A stretch of DNA of 64,000 nt, taken from NCBI RefSeq assembly GCF_002796985.1, contig NZ_PEKX01000020.1:535197-599196 (forward strand), read 5' to 3'. Both the position numbers and the translations under genes were made by a program. This stretch comes from Pseudomonas sp. GTDB lineage: Bacteria > Pseudomonadota > Gammaproteobacteria > Pseudomonadales > Pseudomonadaceae. Within the stretch, counting starts at the first letter, position 1. Every line of letters begins with the position of its first letter. The notes below the pieces were generated by a model. That model searched no databases. It was not told the origin of the DNA and was given only the letters and a program-made list of their open reading frames with translations. Shown piece after piece: positions 25,253 to 34,277 of this stretch.

Positions 25253-27356
25253 GTGCAGGCCGGCATCGCCGACCAGTTGGCCGCCGCTGTTGTCGGCGCT
25301 GGCCGCCGCTGTTGTCGGCGCTGGCCGCCTGAACTGTCAGGGTGCCGCGGCTGGAGATCGCCGCGCCCTGGTTGAACAGCTCCGTGGTGCGCAAGTCGAG
25401 CGCGTTCATGGCGCCGATCCAGCCGCCCTGGCGGTTGATCAACTGCCGAGTCAGCACTTGCAGGCTGGCTTCGCTGAGCAGCTCGCCGCCGTTCTGTTCA
25501 AAACGCTCGACCTGAGCAAGGAGATTGCCCTTGGCCGCGAGTCGCCCGCCGCTGGCGTTCAGGACGGTGCGGGCGTTGAGTGTCAGGGTGGCTGCGTCGC
25601 TCTGGATCAAGCCCGCGTTAGTCAGACTATCCAGCGCCAGATGCAGGTCGCGCCGGGCAGCGACACGGCCTTTGTCGCGGTTGTCCAGGCTGCCGCCGGA
25701 GAGGTTCACAGCGGCATCGCCGACAATTTGGCCACCCCGGTTGTCCAGCGCAGCGGCCTGCACGGCCAGCTCGCCCTGGCTGGAGATCAACCCGCCGCCC
25801 TGGTTGCTCAGTTGACCGGCACGCAGGTGTTGGGCGCCATCGCTGAGCACGCGGCCGCCCTGGCTGTTGTTCAGCACACCGTCGACTTGAGCCACGAGGG
25901 TGCCACCGCTGGACAGGCTGCCCTGCTGGCTGTTGTCGAGGTTGCCGAGTGTCAGGTTCAGTGCCTGTGCGGCACTGAACAGGCCCAGGCGGTTGTCCAG
26001 GGAGCCTCCTTGCACCTGAATGAGCTGCGCACTCATTTCCCCGCCAAAGTTGCTCAACTGCTGGCTGGAAAGATTCAGCTGATGATTGGCCAGCACACGC
26101 CCCTGGTTGTTCAGGACGGTGGCATTGAGGAGGGTGTTGGTCGCTCGCAGGCTAGCGCCAGAGGCGTTGTCGAGCGTGCTGCTGGCGTTGGCTTCGAGGG
26201 TGCGGCTGGCGACCACACTGCCGCTATTGCGCAGGTTTTGCGTGGTGATCGCCACGTCGCCCTGGGCGTTGCGGCTGTTGTCCGGATTGACCCCGGCTTC
26301 GACGATGTCGCTGTTACTGATCTGCGCGGCGGAAAGCTGCACGCGCGAGCCGGCGGCTAGTTGGCCTTGGTTGCTCAGCGTGCCGTTGGCCGCTAGCTCG
26401 ACGTTGCCCGCCGCATAGGCCGGGCCGTTGACGCTGATGTCCTGCGCCTTGGCGCGCAAACTGCCTGAGGCGGCCGCCTGCGCCAGGCTCAATTGGCCGT
26501 TAGCGTCGATCTGGATGTCGCCAGCGCTGGCGGCCATGTTGCCGGCCAGCTTCACGCCGACGCCCTGCTCGGTGCCGACCAGGCGGATCGCCCCGGCGTA
26601 CATGCCGCCCAGTGCGGAGCTGTCGATGGCCAGTTGCGGTTTGGTGCTGCCGTCGTCGGGTTTGGCAGTAGTGGCCAGGGTGTCGGCGTCCACCTGGTTA
26701 CGCCCGGTGACGACCGTCAGTTGGTTGGCGTGCAGCTCTGCGTTGAGCTTCGTGGCGCGGGCGATCAGCTCGAACTTATCCTGGTCGAGGCCATTCAGCC
26801 CTTTGCCCTCAATCGAAATTTCGCCGCCGTTGACGTCATAACCGAGCAGGCGTCCAGCATCGAGAATTGGCTTGCCCGTGGTCAGCGTGACCCGTGGCGT
26901 ATTGATGAACCCACACCCGGAGCAAGTGACGCCCCCTGGCGCGGCAACAATGACATGGGCGGCCTGCCCCGCCACTTCGGTAAAGCCCTGCAGATGCGCC
27001 GGATTGTTGCTGGTGACTTCGTTGAGGATCTTCTGCGCCGCCTGTCCACGCAGGTTCGGGTTACCGATGATCATCCCACCCTGCTGGGTGAGCTGGGTCT
27101 TGCCAGTGGCGTTGTTGAGGATCAGGCCGTTCTGCCCGACGTTGTAGTCGCTGAACTTGTTGTGGGAGAGGCCCGCGCCGTTGGGGGTCGCGATGTTCAC
27201 CACCGGGACGCCGTTGCCCGCCGCGCCTATCGTGGTGTTGCCACCCGCGCTGCCATCCACTGCCAGATCGGCCGCTGCCGCAACCAGCGGGTTGAGGATC
27301 AGCAGACCCGAAAGAACGCTGGCGATCAGTTTGCAGGCGGGGTGGCGAATGTCCAT
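25041..27356 (-). CDS. CdiA upstream fragment: signal peptide and TPS secretion domain
   Basis: 771-codon frame. The N-terminus MDIRHPACKLIASVLSGLL with NPLVAAAADLA is a signal peptide. Residues about 35-270 are the TpsA secretion domain, with hallmarks GLSHNKFSDYNV, GLILNN and NNPAHLQGF followed by a GCGFINTPRVTLTTG segment. FHA repeats follow to about residue 690. The true frame is lost in the 22-bp duplication (25279-25322); the last roughly 85 residues (GGQRRQQRRPTGRR onward) are an out-of-frame Arg/Gln/Gly-rich tail. If translated, the truncated product could still be exported by CdiB. Confidence 0.75.
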   Translation of the reverse strand: MDIRHPACKLIASVLSGLLILNPLVAAAADLAVDGSAGGNTTIGAAGNGVPVVNIATPNGAGLSHNKFSDYNVGQNGLILNNATGKTQLTQQGGMIIGNPNLRGQAAQKILNEVTSNNPAHLQGFTEVAGQAAHVIVAAPGGVTCSGCGFINTPRVTLTTGKPILDAGRLLGYDVNGGEISIEGKGLNGLDQDKFELIARATKLNAELHANQLTVVTGRNQVDADTLATTAKPDDGSTKPQLAIDSSALGGMYAGAIRLVGTEQGVGVKLAGNMAASAGDIQIDANGQLSLAQAAASGSLRAKAQDISVNGPAYAAGNVELAANGTLSNQGQLAAGSRVQLSAAQISNSDIVEAGVNPDNSRNAQGDVAITTQNLRNSGSVVASRTLEANASSTLDNASGASLRATNTLLNATVLNNQGRVLANHQLNLSSQQLSNFGGEMSAQLIQVQGGSLDNRLGLFSAAQALNLTLGNLDNSQQGSLSSGGTLVAQVDGVLNNSQGGRVLSDGAQHLRAGQLSNQGGGLISSQGELAVQAAALDNRGGQIVGDAAVNLSGGSLDNRDKGRVAARRDLHLALDSLTNAGLIQSDAATLTLNARTVLNASGGRLAAKGNLLAQVERFEQNGGELLSEASLQVLTRQLINRQGGWIGAMNALDLRTTELFNQGAAISSRGTLTVQAASADNSGGQRRQQRRPTGRRCRPARAGGSSGQPGRQPAQPAGSEPAGRHARQQPGRGAQQPARPERRTLRNTRQPGGRATHQRRRADRHGGSGG
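25279..25322. repeat. Perfect 22-bp tandem duplication causing the cdiA frameshift
   Basis: Unit 25279-25300 (starting GGCCGCCGCTG, ending TCGGCGCT) is repeated exactly at 25301-25322. 22 is not a multiple of 3, so the second copy shifts the frame by +1. Removing one unit restores a continuous reading frame through a typical DNSGGQL repeat. Confidence 0.9.
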
Positions 27357-27462
27357 TTTGCGCGTCTCGTCGCGGAAAAAATCGAAACGAGAACCCTAAT
27401 GACTAGGCACCGAACGAAATATCAGCCAGTTCCTTCCCTGGCGTGGGATCGGTCTTCATCTC

Positions 27463-29163
27463 TCAGTAGAAGAGATCGGCTCGGAAGTAGATGGGGTGTT
27501 CACTGTGGTCGACGATATCCGGTCGCTGCAGCGAGTGGGCGAAGGTCATCGAGAAGGCGGCGTACTGCCCGCGCGCGCTGAACTCCACGCCATGGCCGCT
27601 CATGCGCCCGGAGAGGCCGGGGTTGTAGCGGTTGTGCTCGATGGCACCGAAGTCGTAGGCGTAGGCCACGCCGTACTCCTGCACCCAGGGCAGCAGCGGC
27701 TCCCAGGTCACGGCGCGGCGCCAGCGCAGCTGGTTGCGCCAGTAGTAGCCGGAGTCGCCGGAGAGGGTCTGGTCCTTGAAGCCGCGGATCGAGCTGAGGC
27801 CGCCGAGGCTGATGCGCTGGGGGCTGTAGAGCGGGTCTTCGCTGTGCTGGCCGGTGGCGAGGCTTTCGAAGCTGAAGGCTTCGTCCCACAGCTTGAACGG
27901 CTGCAGGTAGCTCAGGGTCAGGCTGTATTTGTTGTAGCGGGCAGTGGGGCTGCCGTGCGGGGCATCGTGGTCGTCATCCTGCGCGCCGAAGGCGCCGATG
28001 CCGCGCTGCCAGCCAATGTCGGCGTTGACAAAGGCGCTGCCGATGCGTCGGCCATGGTTGAAGCCCAGGTTGAACTCGCTGAGGTGGGTGCTGGAGACGT
28101 CGAGCAGGGTGTCATCGATGTAGTTGCGCGTGCGCTGGTGGCTGAGGCCGAAGTTCACCCCGGTCTTGCTCACGTCGTCGCGGTGCAGCACGCGCTCGGC
28201 ACCCAGTTGGTGGGTCTCGTTGTCGCCGTCGTACTTGAAGGCAAAGCCGGCGTCTTCGTTGCGGGTGCGGTAGTAGTTGCGGCTGTAGCTGTAGTTGAAG
28301 GTCCACCAACCGTAGGGGACGCTATACCACAGGCTCTGGTTGTCGGAGTGCTTCCAGTGGTCGCTGACCACGTCCTCGCCGTAGCGCAGGCCGAACTGGT
28401 CGGCCAGGCCCAGCGGGCTGTCCCAGTCGAGGCCGACGCCGGCCTGCTGTTCGCCGGAGCTGGAGTCGCCGTTGTTGTCGCGGCTGGCGGAGACGCGCCA
28501 GGGCTTGCTGCGCTCGCCCTTGAGCTGCACGCGGCTGCCACCCACTTCCTTGCCCGGCACAAGCTCCATCTGCGCCTGGCGCGAAGGCAGGCGGTTGATC
28601 TGGTCGACCAACTGTTCCAGGTCACGCAGGTTGAGGACTTCGCCGGTGGCGCCGGGGAAGGTCATCGCCAGCTCGCGCTCGCTGGCCAGCTCCGACTGCT
28701 CGAAGCCCTCGAAACGGCCTTCGACCACGATGATCTTCAGCTCGCCGCTGGAGAGGTCCTGCTGCGGCAGGTAGGCGCGGGTGGTAACGAAGCCTCGGCT
28801 CAAATAGTTGTTGGTGATGCTCTTAAGCAGCTCATTGAGTTGGTTCACGCCCAGGCATTGCCCGATGTAGGGAGCGACTATCGTCCTACGGGTATCGGCG
28901 GAGAGGTTGCTGGCGCCGCCGATGGAGATGGAGTGGATAGTGAAGCAGCGGGTATCCGGCGCGGTGGTCGACGGCGCTTCGACGGGCGCCTTGCCAGGGA
29001 GCTGCTGGAGCTCTTCCAGGCGCTGGCGCTGTTCACGCAGCAACTGTTCCTGGCGCTGGCGCTGAAGGTCGTTGTCGCCCGGCGTTGAGAACGGGTCGGC
29101 CAGAACGTCAGTCGTCAGGAAGGCCAGCCAGGCCGACAGCCAGTAGTAACGGAGATTGGGCAT
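27463..29163 (-). CDS. cdiB: CdiB/FhaC-family TpsB outer-membrane transporter
   Basis: 566-aa Omp85-superfamily two-partner-secretion pore that exports its CdiA partner. A signal peptide is followed by a Gln/Arg-rich helix (LQRQRQEQLLREQRQRLEELQQ), then a POTRA domain near residues 70-155 (CFTIHSISIGGASNLS ... LKIIVVEGRFEGFE), then the 16-strand barrel including the loop-6 motif region LSSIRGF. It ends in an aromatic (YFRADLFY), usual for outer-membrane barrels. It lies 106 bp upstream of cdiA on the same strand and appears intact although cdiA is frameshifted. Confidence 0.92.
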   Translation of the reverse strand: MPNLRYYWLSAWLAFLTTDVLADPFSTPGDNDLQRQRQEQLLREQRQRLEELQQLPGKAPVEAPSTTAPDTRCFTIHSISIGGASNLSADTRRTIVAPYIGQCLGVNQLNELLKSITNNYLSRGFVTTRAYLPQQDLSSGELKIIVVEGRFEGFEQSELASERELAMTFPGATGEVLNLRDLEQLVDQINRLPSRQAQMELVPGKEVGGSRVQLKGERSKPWRVSASRDNNGDSSSGEQQAGVGLDWDSPLGLADQFGLRYGEDVVSDHWKHSDNQSLWYSVPYGWWTFNYSYSRNYYRTRNEDAGFAFKYDGDNETHQLGAERVLHRDDVSKTGVNFGLSHQRTRNYIDDTLLDVSSTHLSEFNLGFNHGRRIGSAFVNADIGWQRGIGAFGAQDDDHDAPHGSPTARYNKYSLTLSYLQPFKLWDEAFSFESLATGQHSEDPLYSPQRISLGGLSSIRGFKDQTLSGDSGYYWRNQLRWRRAVTWEPLLPWVQEYGVAYAYDFGAIEHNRYNPGLSGRMSGHGVEFSARGQYAAFSMTFAHSLQRPDIVDHSEHPIYFRADLFY

Positions 29164-29354
29164 CCTTTCGCTCTCTTGTTGGCTGGGTCCGGCCAGCCGT
29201 TTTTCCGGGAGCGAATTGGACCATGGTACGGCGCGACATCCCTGCCCGCTTTAACGCCAAAACATGTGTGATGTTTCCGATTCGACAGACCAACTGCCTG
29301 TGAACCTTGGAAGATGAACAGCACCACGGCCGCAGACAAGGCCGAATACGGGGC
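29164..29354. other. Promoter region of the cdiBA locus
   Basis: About 190 bp between the cdiB start and the terminator of the exopolysaccharide operon. It should hold the cdiBA promoter on the minus strand. No clear -35/-10 pair or operator was identified. Confidence 0.4.
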
Positions 29355-29417
29355 AAAAAAAACCCGCCGGCGCTGCAACGCGGGCGGGTTCGGGGCCTTG
29401 TGCTAGGGGAAGGCCCC
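29355..29417 (-). terminator. Tandem hairpins ending the exopolysaccharide operon
   Basis: Stem AACCCGCC (29361-29368) / GGCGGGTT (29383-29390), followed on the minus-strand RNA by eight U (A-run 29355-29362). A second hairpin GGGGCCTT / AAGGCCCC (29392-29417) directly precedes it. Together they separate the operon from cdiB. The remaining stretch to 29592 shows nothing I can support. Confidence 0.85.
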
Positions 29418-29592
29418 AAAGGAGAGCAGCGGAGTGGAGTCCGCCTAGGAGTGGTGCATCCCTGCACCCGATGGCGGCGATGTTGGCCACCATCGAATGA
29501 GGAGTCGATTCCAGCAATCCGCTCGTGGCAGTAGGAAATTTCCCCAAGCCAACGAGCGGAGCTGGATAGTACCCGCCGGAACGGCTGCGCGA

Positions 29593-30714
29593 TCAGTTAC
29601 CACCGACGGCGGCGCTGGTGCTGACGATATTGGCCGACGGCAGCAGTTGGCTGATGAAGCGGTTCCAGCGAGTGATATTCGCCGGGCCGATGAACACCAC
29701 GTCCTGCGGCTGCATGGCGAACTCCTTGGCCAGTGCGTAAGCCGTCGGGCGTTTGGCTTCCAGGTGGAAGACCTGGGCCTGGAAGGTACCCGGCGCGGTG
29801 CCGGCCACCGGTTCGGGGTTGCCGCGGATCACGTAGACCGAGTCGCCATCGGAAGTCTCCGGGGCCAAGCCACCGGCGTTGCCAAGCACTTCGAGCAGCG
29901 ACAGACCGGTGGTGCGATAGGTGACCACCTGCGGACGCTCCACCTCACCCACGACGTAGACTTTCTTGCGGTCGTTGTACGGCAGATGGATCTGGTCGCC
30001 GTTCTTCAGATAGATGCCGCTCAGTGTCGAGCCGCTGCGGTTCAGCGCATCGACATCGAGCACGTACTCTCGGCCATCACGCCTGAAGGTCAGCCCGGAC
30101 AGGTCCGCCTCGCCGGCGATCACACCGGCCTTGCTGACCGCCTGCACCAGGGTGGTGGGCGTGTTGTTCAGTTCGACCTGCCCGCCGTTCTGGAAGGCCC
30201 CGGAGAGCACCACATGCTGGCTGGCATAACGCAGCACGGTGACGTCTACCTGCGGGTCGACGATACCTTTCTTCGCCAACTGGCTGGCCAGGCGCGAACG
30301 CAGCTTCGCCGGGGTCTGCCCTTCGGCGCGCACGACGCCGGCATAGGGGAAGAAGATGTTGCCGTCGGCGCCAACCACGCGGCCGTTGGCTTCCATCTGC
30401 TGGGTAGAGCCGGGGCTGGTCAGTTCCGGGTGGTCCCAGACGGTGACCAGCAGTACGTCGCCCGAACCGATCAGGTAGTCCTCCTGCGGCGGGCGGTAGT
30501 TCAACAACTCAGCCGGTACGCCGGGTTTGGCGGCGATCGCCGCCTCCTGGCGTTGTAGCACCTGGGGCGTGATGGGCACGAGGGTGACGTTCATGCCCTC
30601 TTTTTTCGCCTCGCGCTGGATATCGGAATCCGTCATGTGCTGACCGGGAGAGAACACGCAGCCTTGTAGCGCCAGACTGCCGACTACAAAGCTGAAAGCG
30701 AGCAGGTTTTTCAT
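29593..30714 (-). CDS. Wza-family polysaccharide export outer-membrane lipoprotein
   Basis: 373-aa export channel. The lipobox LALQGC near residue 19 makes it a lipoprotein. The Poly_export domain (YLIGSGDVLLVTVWDHPELTSPG) is followed by SLBB domains (VVLSGAFQNGGQVEL, VYVVGEVERPQVVTY). The ATG at 30714 begins the signal sequence; an upstream extension to 30756 overlaps the preceding gene. It is the last gene of the operon, which is unusual since the export gene is often first. It should pair with the Wzc-type kinase at 40440-42653 to form the envelope-spanning export complex. Confidence 0.92.
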   Translation of the reverse strand: MKNLLAFSFVVGSLALQGCVFSPGQHMTDSDIQREAKKEGMNVTLVPITPQVLQRQEAAIAAKPGVPAELLNYRPPQEDYLIGSGDVLLVTVWDHPELTSPGSTQQMEANGRVVGADGNIFFPYAGVVRAEGQTPAKLRSRLASQLAKKGIVDPQVDVTVLRYASQHVVLSGAFQNGGQVELNNTPTTLVQAVSKAGVIAGEADLSGLTFRRDGREYVLDVDALNRSGSTLSGIYLKNGDQIHLPYNDRKKVYVVGEVERPQVVTYRTTGLSLLEVLGNAGGLAPETSDGDSVYVIRGNPEPVAGTAPGTFQAQVFHLEAKRPTAYALAKEFAMQPQDVVFIGPANITRWNRFISQLLPSANIVSTSAAVGGN

Positions 30715-30745
30715 GGCAATCCTTCCTTGAAGCGAGTGTGAAAAC

Positions 30746-32146
30746 TCAGTAGGCATTGCGGTGTACGAAACCCTTGAACAGGGTCAGCAAGACGATCTTC
30801 AGGTCCCACCAGACGGACCAGTTCTCGATGTAGTCCAGATCGAACTCGATGCGTTTCTGCATCTTCTCCAGGGTGTCGGTTTCGCCACGCCAGCCGTTCA
30901 CCTGGGCCCAGCCGGTGATGCCCGGCTTGACCTTGTGACGCAGCATGTAGCGGCTGACCTGACGCCGGTATTGCTCGTTGTGCGCCACGGCGTGGGGGCG
31001 TGGGCCGACCACCGACATGTCGCCGAGCAAGACGTTGAAGAACTGTGGCAATTCATCCAGCGAGGTGCGCCGCAGGAAGGCGCCCAGCGGGGTGATGCGG
31101 CAATCGTTGCGTGAGGCCTGGATGACGGCGGCGCCGTCCTCCATCACCGTCATGCTGCGGAATTTCCACACGCGGATCGGCCGGCCGTCCATGCCGTAGC
31201 GGGTCTGGCGGAACAGCACCGGGCCGCGCGAAGTCAGCTTCACCGCCGCCGCGATCAGCAGCATGGGTACGGCGATCAGCAGCAGGATCAGCGAGGCCAG
31301 CACCACGTCCTCGATGCGCTTGAGTACGGCATTGGGGCCGTCCATGGGCGTATCGAAGATGCTGATGGTGGCCAGCCCGTTGATGCTTTCGCTGCGCGCA
31401 TGCAGCAGGTCGAACATGAACAGGTCTGGGATCAGGTAGACCGACACCGTGGTATCGGAAAGCTCGCGGATCAGCTCGTTGAGCAGCGGCTCGCGGGACA
31501 GCGGCAGGGTCAGGTAGACCTTGTCGATCTGCCCGGAACGTGCGGCCTCGATCAGCGCCAGGCGGTCGCCCTTCACCGGCACCCGTTCGCCCAGTTCCAT
31601 CTGCTGCGGGCGGTCGTCGTAGAAGCCAATCAGGCGCAGGCCCATCCAGGGCGCCGCGAGGATGGTCTCGGCCAACCGCGCGCCGACTTCACCGGTGCCG
31701 TAGATGGCCACGTTGCGGCTGTTGAAACCGTAGCGCCGGGCCACGCGCAGCAACATGCGGATCGCCAGGCGGTAGCCGCACATGATCAGTAGGGCGCAAG
31801 CGAACCAGCCCAGGCGCCGTGGCTCTTCCAGCTCCACGTGGCGCAGGGAGATGTCCATCAGCAGCACCGCGAAGAACGCCAGCGACCAGTACAGGGTGAC
31901 GCTCAGCGATTCGCGCAACAGTGATTCGCCGCGCCAGGAGCCGTAGAGCTGGTTCAGCTCGCCGAGCCAGTGGAACAGCATCACGCAGAGCAGCGCCGAG
32001 ACCCAGAGTTGTGCCTCCAGCACGCCGCTGCCGGAACTGAGCAGCGCGACCCCGGTGAGCACGATCACCAGGATGTCGCTCAAACGGTGCGCCAGCGAGA
32101 TCAGCGACTGGTGCGCACGCAGGATTCCTTTCGTCTTGTTAGCCAT
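30746..32146 (-). CDS. Undecaprenyl-phosphate sugar phosphotransferase (WcaJ/PssY type)
   Basis: 466-aa membrane enzyme that starts the repeat unit by moving a hexose-1-phosphate, probably glucose, from its nucleotide sugar to undecaprenyl phosphate. There are four N-terminal membrane helices, a CoA-binding-like Rossmann domain (VAIYGTGEVGARLAE), a further membrane helix near residue 285, and the C-terminal bacterial sugar transferase domain (LFRQTRYGMDGRPIRVWKFRSM, DELPQFFNVLLGDMSVVGPRP). The catalytic signature is intact. Glucose specificity is inferred from the family and not proven. Confidence 0.93.
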   Translation of the reverse strand: MANKTKGILRAHQSLISLAHRLSDILVIVLTGVALLSSGSGVLEAQLWVSALLCVMLFHWLGELNQLYGSWRGESLLRESLSVTLYWSLAFFAVLLMDISLRHVELEEPRRLGWFACALLIMCGYRLAIRMLLRVARRYGFNSRNVAIYGTGEVGARLAETILAAPWMGLRLIGFYDDRPQQMELGERVPVKGDRLALIEAARSGQIDKVYLTLPLSREPLLNELIRELSDTTVSVYLIPDLFMFDLLHARSESINGLATISIFDTPMDGPNAVLKRIEDVVLASLILLLIAVPMLLIAAAVKLTSRGPVLFRQTRYGMDGRPIRVWKFRSMTVMEDGAAVIQASRNDCRITPLGAFLRRTSLDELPQFFNVLLGDMSVVGPRPHAVAHNEQYRRQVSRYMLRHKVKPGITGWAQVNGWRGETDTLEKMQKRIEFDLDYIENWSVWWDLKIVLLTLFKGFVHRNAY

Positions 32147-32266
32147 GATGACCTCGCGATTGCCGGCGTCGCTCCTGGCGCCGCTGCATCGTTAGCGCAG
32201 TCCGTGATAGGACGCATGGCCGGCGAAACCACCGCGCATTGCCTGCGGGGTCTCCCGGGTGCGGGT

Positions 32267-33142
32267 TCACTGTCGCTTGTCCAGCAGCAACTGCTGCAGG
32301 TAGCGGCCATAACCGGTCTTGCTCAGGCGCTCGGCCTGCAGCGCCAGCGACGTCTCGCTGAGCCAGCCCTGCTGGAAGGCGATTTCTTCCAGGCAGGCGA
32401 CCTTCAGCCCCTGGCGTTCCTCGATGGTCTGCACGAAGTGGCCGGCTTCCATCAGCGACTCGTGGGTGCCGGTATCCAGCCAGGCGAACCCGCGGCCGAG
32501 CAGGCTCACGTGCAGTTCGCCGAGCTCCAGGTAGAGGTTGTTGATATCGGTGATTTCCAGCTCGCCGCGGGCCGAGGGGCGGATCTGCCGGGCCATCTCC
32601 AGCACGCGGTTGTCGTAGAAGTACAGGCCGGTGACGGCGTAGTTCGAACGCGGCGTGCGCGGCTTTTCTTCGATGGAAAGCACGCGGCCCGCCCCATCGA
32701 ACTCGACCACACCGAAGCGCGCCGGGTCCGCCACCTGGTAGCCGAACACGGTGGCGCCGCGGGTGCGCGCGGCGGCCTCGCGCAGGGTCTCGGTGAAGCC
32801 CTGGCCGTAGAAGATGTTGTCGCCCAGCACCAGGCACACCGAGTCGTCGCCGATGAACTCGGCGCCGATCAGGAACGCCTGGGCGAGGCCATCCGGCGAG
32901 GGCTGCACGGCGTACTGCAGACGCACCCCGAACTGCTCGCCGTCGCCCAGCAGCGCGCGGAAATTCGGCAGGTCGGTGGGGGTGCAGATCAGCAGGATGT
33001 CGTCGATGCCGGCGAGCATCAGCACCGACAGCGGGTAGTACACCATCGGCTTGTCGTAGATCGGCAGCAGCTGCTTGGACACGCCCAGGGTGATGGGATG
33101 CAGGCGGGTGCCGGAACCGCCGGCGAGGATGATGCCTTTCAT
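32267..33142 (-). CDS. rmlA: Glucose-1-phosphate thymidylyltransferase RmlA
   Basis: 291-aa nucleotidyltransferase making dTDP-glucose from glucose-1-phosphate and dTTP. The N-terminal signature is MKGIILAGGSGTRLHPITLGVSKQ; conserved blocks KPMVYYPLSVLMLAGI and EKPRTPRSNYAVTGLYFYDN follow. Its start overlaps the previous gene's stop (ATGA). rmlB, rmlC and rmlD are not in the operon, so the dTDP-sugar is completed with enzymes encoded elsewhere or by the DegT aminotransferase at 45148-46242. A 120-bp gap separates it from the next gene. Confidence 0.95.
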   Translation of the reverse strand: MKGIILAGGSGTRLHPITLGVSKQLLPIYDKPMVYYPLSVLMLAGIDDILLICTPTDLPNFRALLGDGEQFGVRLQYAVQPSPDGLAQAFLIGAEFIGDDSVCLVLGDNIFYGQGFTETLREAAARTRGATVFGYQVADPARFGVVEFDGAGRVLSIEEKPRTPRSNYAVTGLYFYDNRVLEMARQIRPSARGELEITDINNLYLELGELHVSLLGRGFAWLDTGTHESLMEAGHFVQTIEERQGLKVACLEEIAFQQGWLSETSLALQAERLSKTGYGRYLQQLLLDKRQ

Positions 33143-34257
33143 GGTCTGCCTCCTTGCTTGGCCATCTGTTTGGCGTCGAAGCGCGTCGGGCAGGCCGAGC
33201 GCTCCATCAGAAAAGTGTCGATCAGGCTGGAAAGCCGCAGCGCGGAAATGTCCCAGGAGTAGCGCAGGACGTTGTCCTGGCCCAGCCGGCAGAGCTCGGC
33301 GCGCAGCTTGTGGTCGAGCAGCACGCGGCGCAGGGCGCCGGCCATGCCCGGCGGATCGAGGGGGTCGAAATACAGCACCGAGTTACCCAGGACTTCCGGG
33401 ATCGAGGCGCTGCTGGCAGCCACCACCGGGCAACCGCAGGCTTGCGCCTCCAGCGGCGGAATGCCGAAGCCTTCGTACAGCGAAGGGAAGGCGAAGACGG
33501 CGGCATTGCGGTATTGCTCGATCAACTGGTCATCATCCAGTCGGCCCAGCCAGCGCACCCGGTCGCCCTGCCCGCGTTCCTGCAGTTGCGCGTCGACGAA
33601 ACTGCGGTTGGCGGCGCCGACGATATGCAGTTCGACGTCCAGATCGCCGAGCAGGCGAAAGGCCTCGATCAGCCGGGCGAAGTTCTTGTGCGAGGCCGGC
33701 GAAGACACCGCCAGCACGTAGGGGCGTTCATCTTTGGCAGGTTCCAACCCGGTGCAGAACTCGGCCGATACCGCGTTGGCGATCACATGGATCTGCCGGG
33801 GATCGATTCGGTAGTGCGAGGCGATCTCCTGGCGGGAGAATTCGCTGACCGTGACCTGCGCCAGCGAGCGCCGCAGCATCAGCGGGATCATCAGCCGGTA
33901 CAGCGCGCGGAATTTCCAGGAGAAGCTCTCCGGGTGGCGCACATAGGTGATGTCGTGGTGGGTCACCACCTGCCGCGAGTAAGCCAGCGGCGCGGTGCTG
34001 CACAGCGAGACCAGCAGCGGCCGCCCGTGACGGGCCAGCCACAGCGGCAGGTCGATTTGCTCCCAGAGATGACCGCTGCGGCGGCCGATCTGCACGACAT
34101 TCAGCTGGCGGGCGATGTCCGGTCGGAGGATTTCACCGGGCGGTGCGACGAACAGCAGGTCGCTGCGCAGCCGCGCCAGCGACAGTGATATCTGCTCGGC
34201 GAAACGCTGCACGCCGCTCAGTGGCTGGGTGAGGAAACGCGCGTTGATCACGATCAT
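33139..34257 (-). CDS. Family-4 glycosyltransferase
   Basis: 372-aa GT-B fold retaining glycosyltransferase (GT4/WbaZ-like). Motifs are the N-terminal SGVQRFAEQISLSL, the donor-binding ALAVSSPASHKNF, and FAFPSLYEGFGIPPLEAQACGCPV (the E-x7-E signature). It starts at 34257 (MIVINARFLTQPLSGVQRF); upstream open frame is not used because it runs antisense through the next gene's domain. Cytoplasmic, adding one sugar of the repeat unit; donor and linkage unknown. Confidence 0.9.
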   Translation of the reverse strand: MIVINARFLTQPLSGVQRFAEQISLSLARLRSDLLFVAPPGEILRPDIARQLNVVQIGRRSGHLWEQIDLPLWLARHGRPLLVSLCSTAPLAYSRQVVTHHDITYVRHPESFSWKFRALYRLMIPLMLRRSLAQVTVSEFSRQEIASHYRIDPRQIHVIANAVSAEFCTGLEPAKDERPYVLAVSSPASHKNFARLIEAFRLLGDLDVELHIVGAANRSFVDAQLQERGQGDRVRWLGRLDDDQLIEQYRNAAVFAFPSLYEGFGIPPLEAQACGCPVVAASSASIPEVLGNSVLYFDPLDPPGMAGALRRVLLDHKLRAELCRLGQDNVLRYSWDISALRLSSLIDTFLMERSACPTRFDAKQMAKQGGRP

Positions 34258-34277
34258 GGGAACTTCTCCGCGAGGGG

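Larger units (their letters stand above)
15935..27356 (-). pseudogene. cdiA: cdiA-type giant exoprotein gene, split by a 22-bp tandem duplication
   Basis: A single large two-partner secretion gene whose reading frame is broken at about 25300. With one copy of the duplicated 22 bp removed the frame is continuous, running ASADNSGGQ then LVGDAGLHVQADRLV, and would give about 3799 aa. Order: signal peptide, TPS secretion domain, many approximately 20-residue LDNxxGG repeats forming the beta-helical stalk, a middle receptor-binding-like region, further FHA repeats, a DUF637-type pretoxin region, then a low-GC C-terminal toxin. As sequenced the product stops before the stalk is complete and cannot deliver the toxin, unless the duplication is reversed by slippage, is phase-variable, or is an assembly error. 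Confidence 0.8.

Noticed and set aside
20900..26300. Regularly spaced short repeats resembling a CRISPR-like pattern at DNA level
   Set aside because: They are degenerate coding repeats of about 60 bp in frame within cdiA, not identical direct repeats with unique spacers.
31768..31777. A further GGCGGTAGCC on the plus strand
   Set aside because: Wrong orientation for the operon and inside a coding region; regarded as chance, and noted as a caution for the ops proposal.
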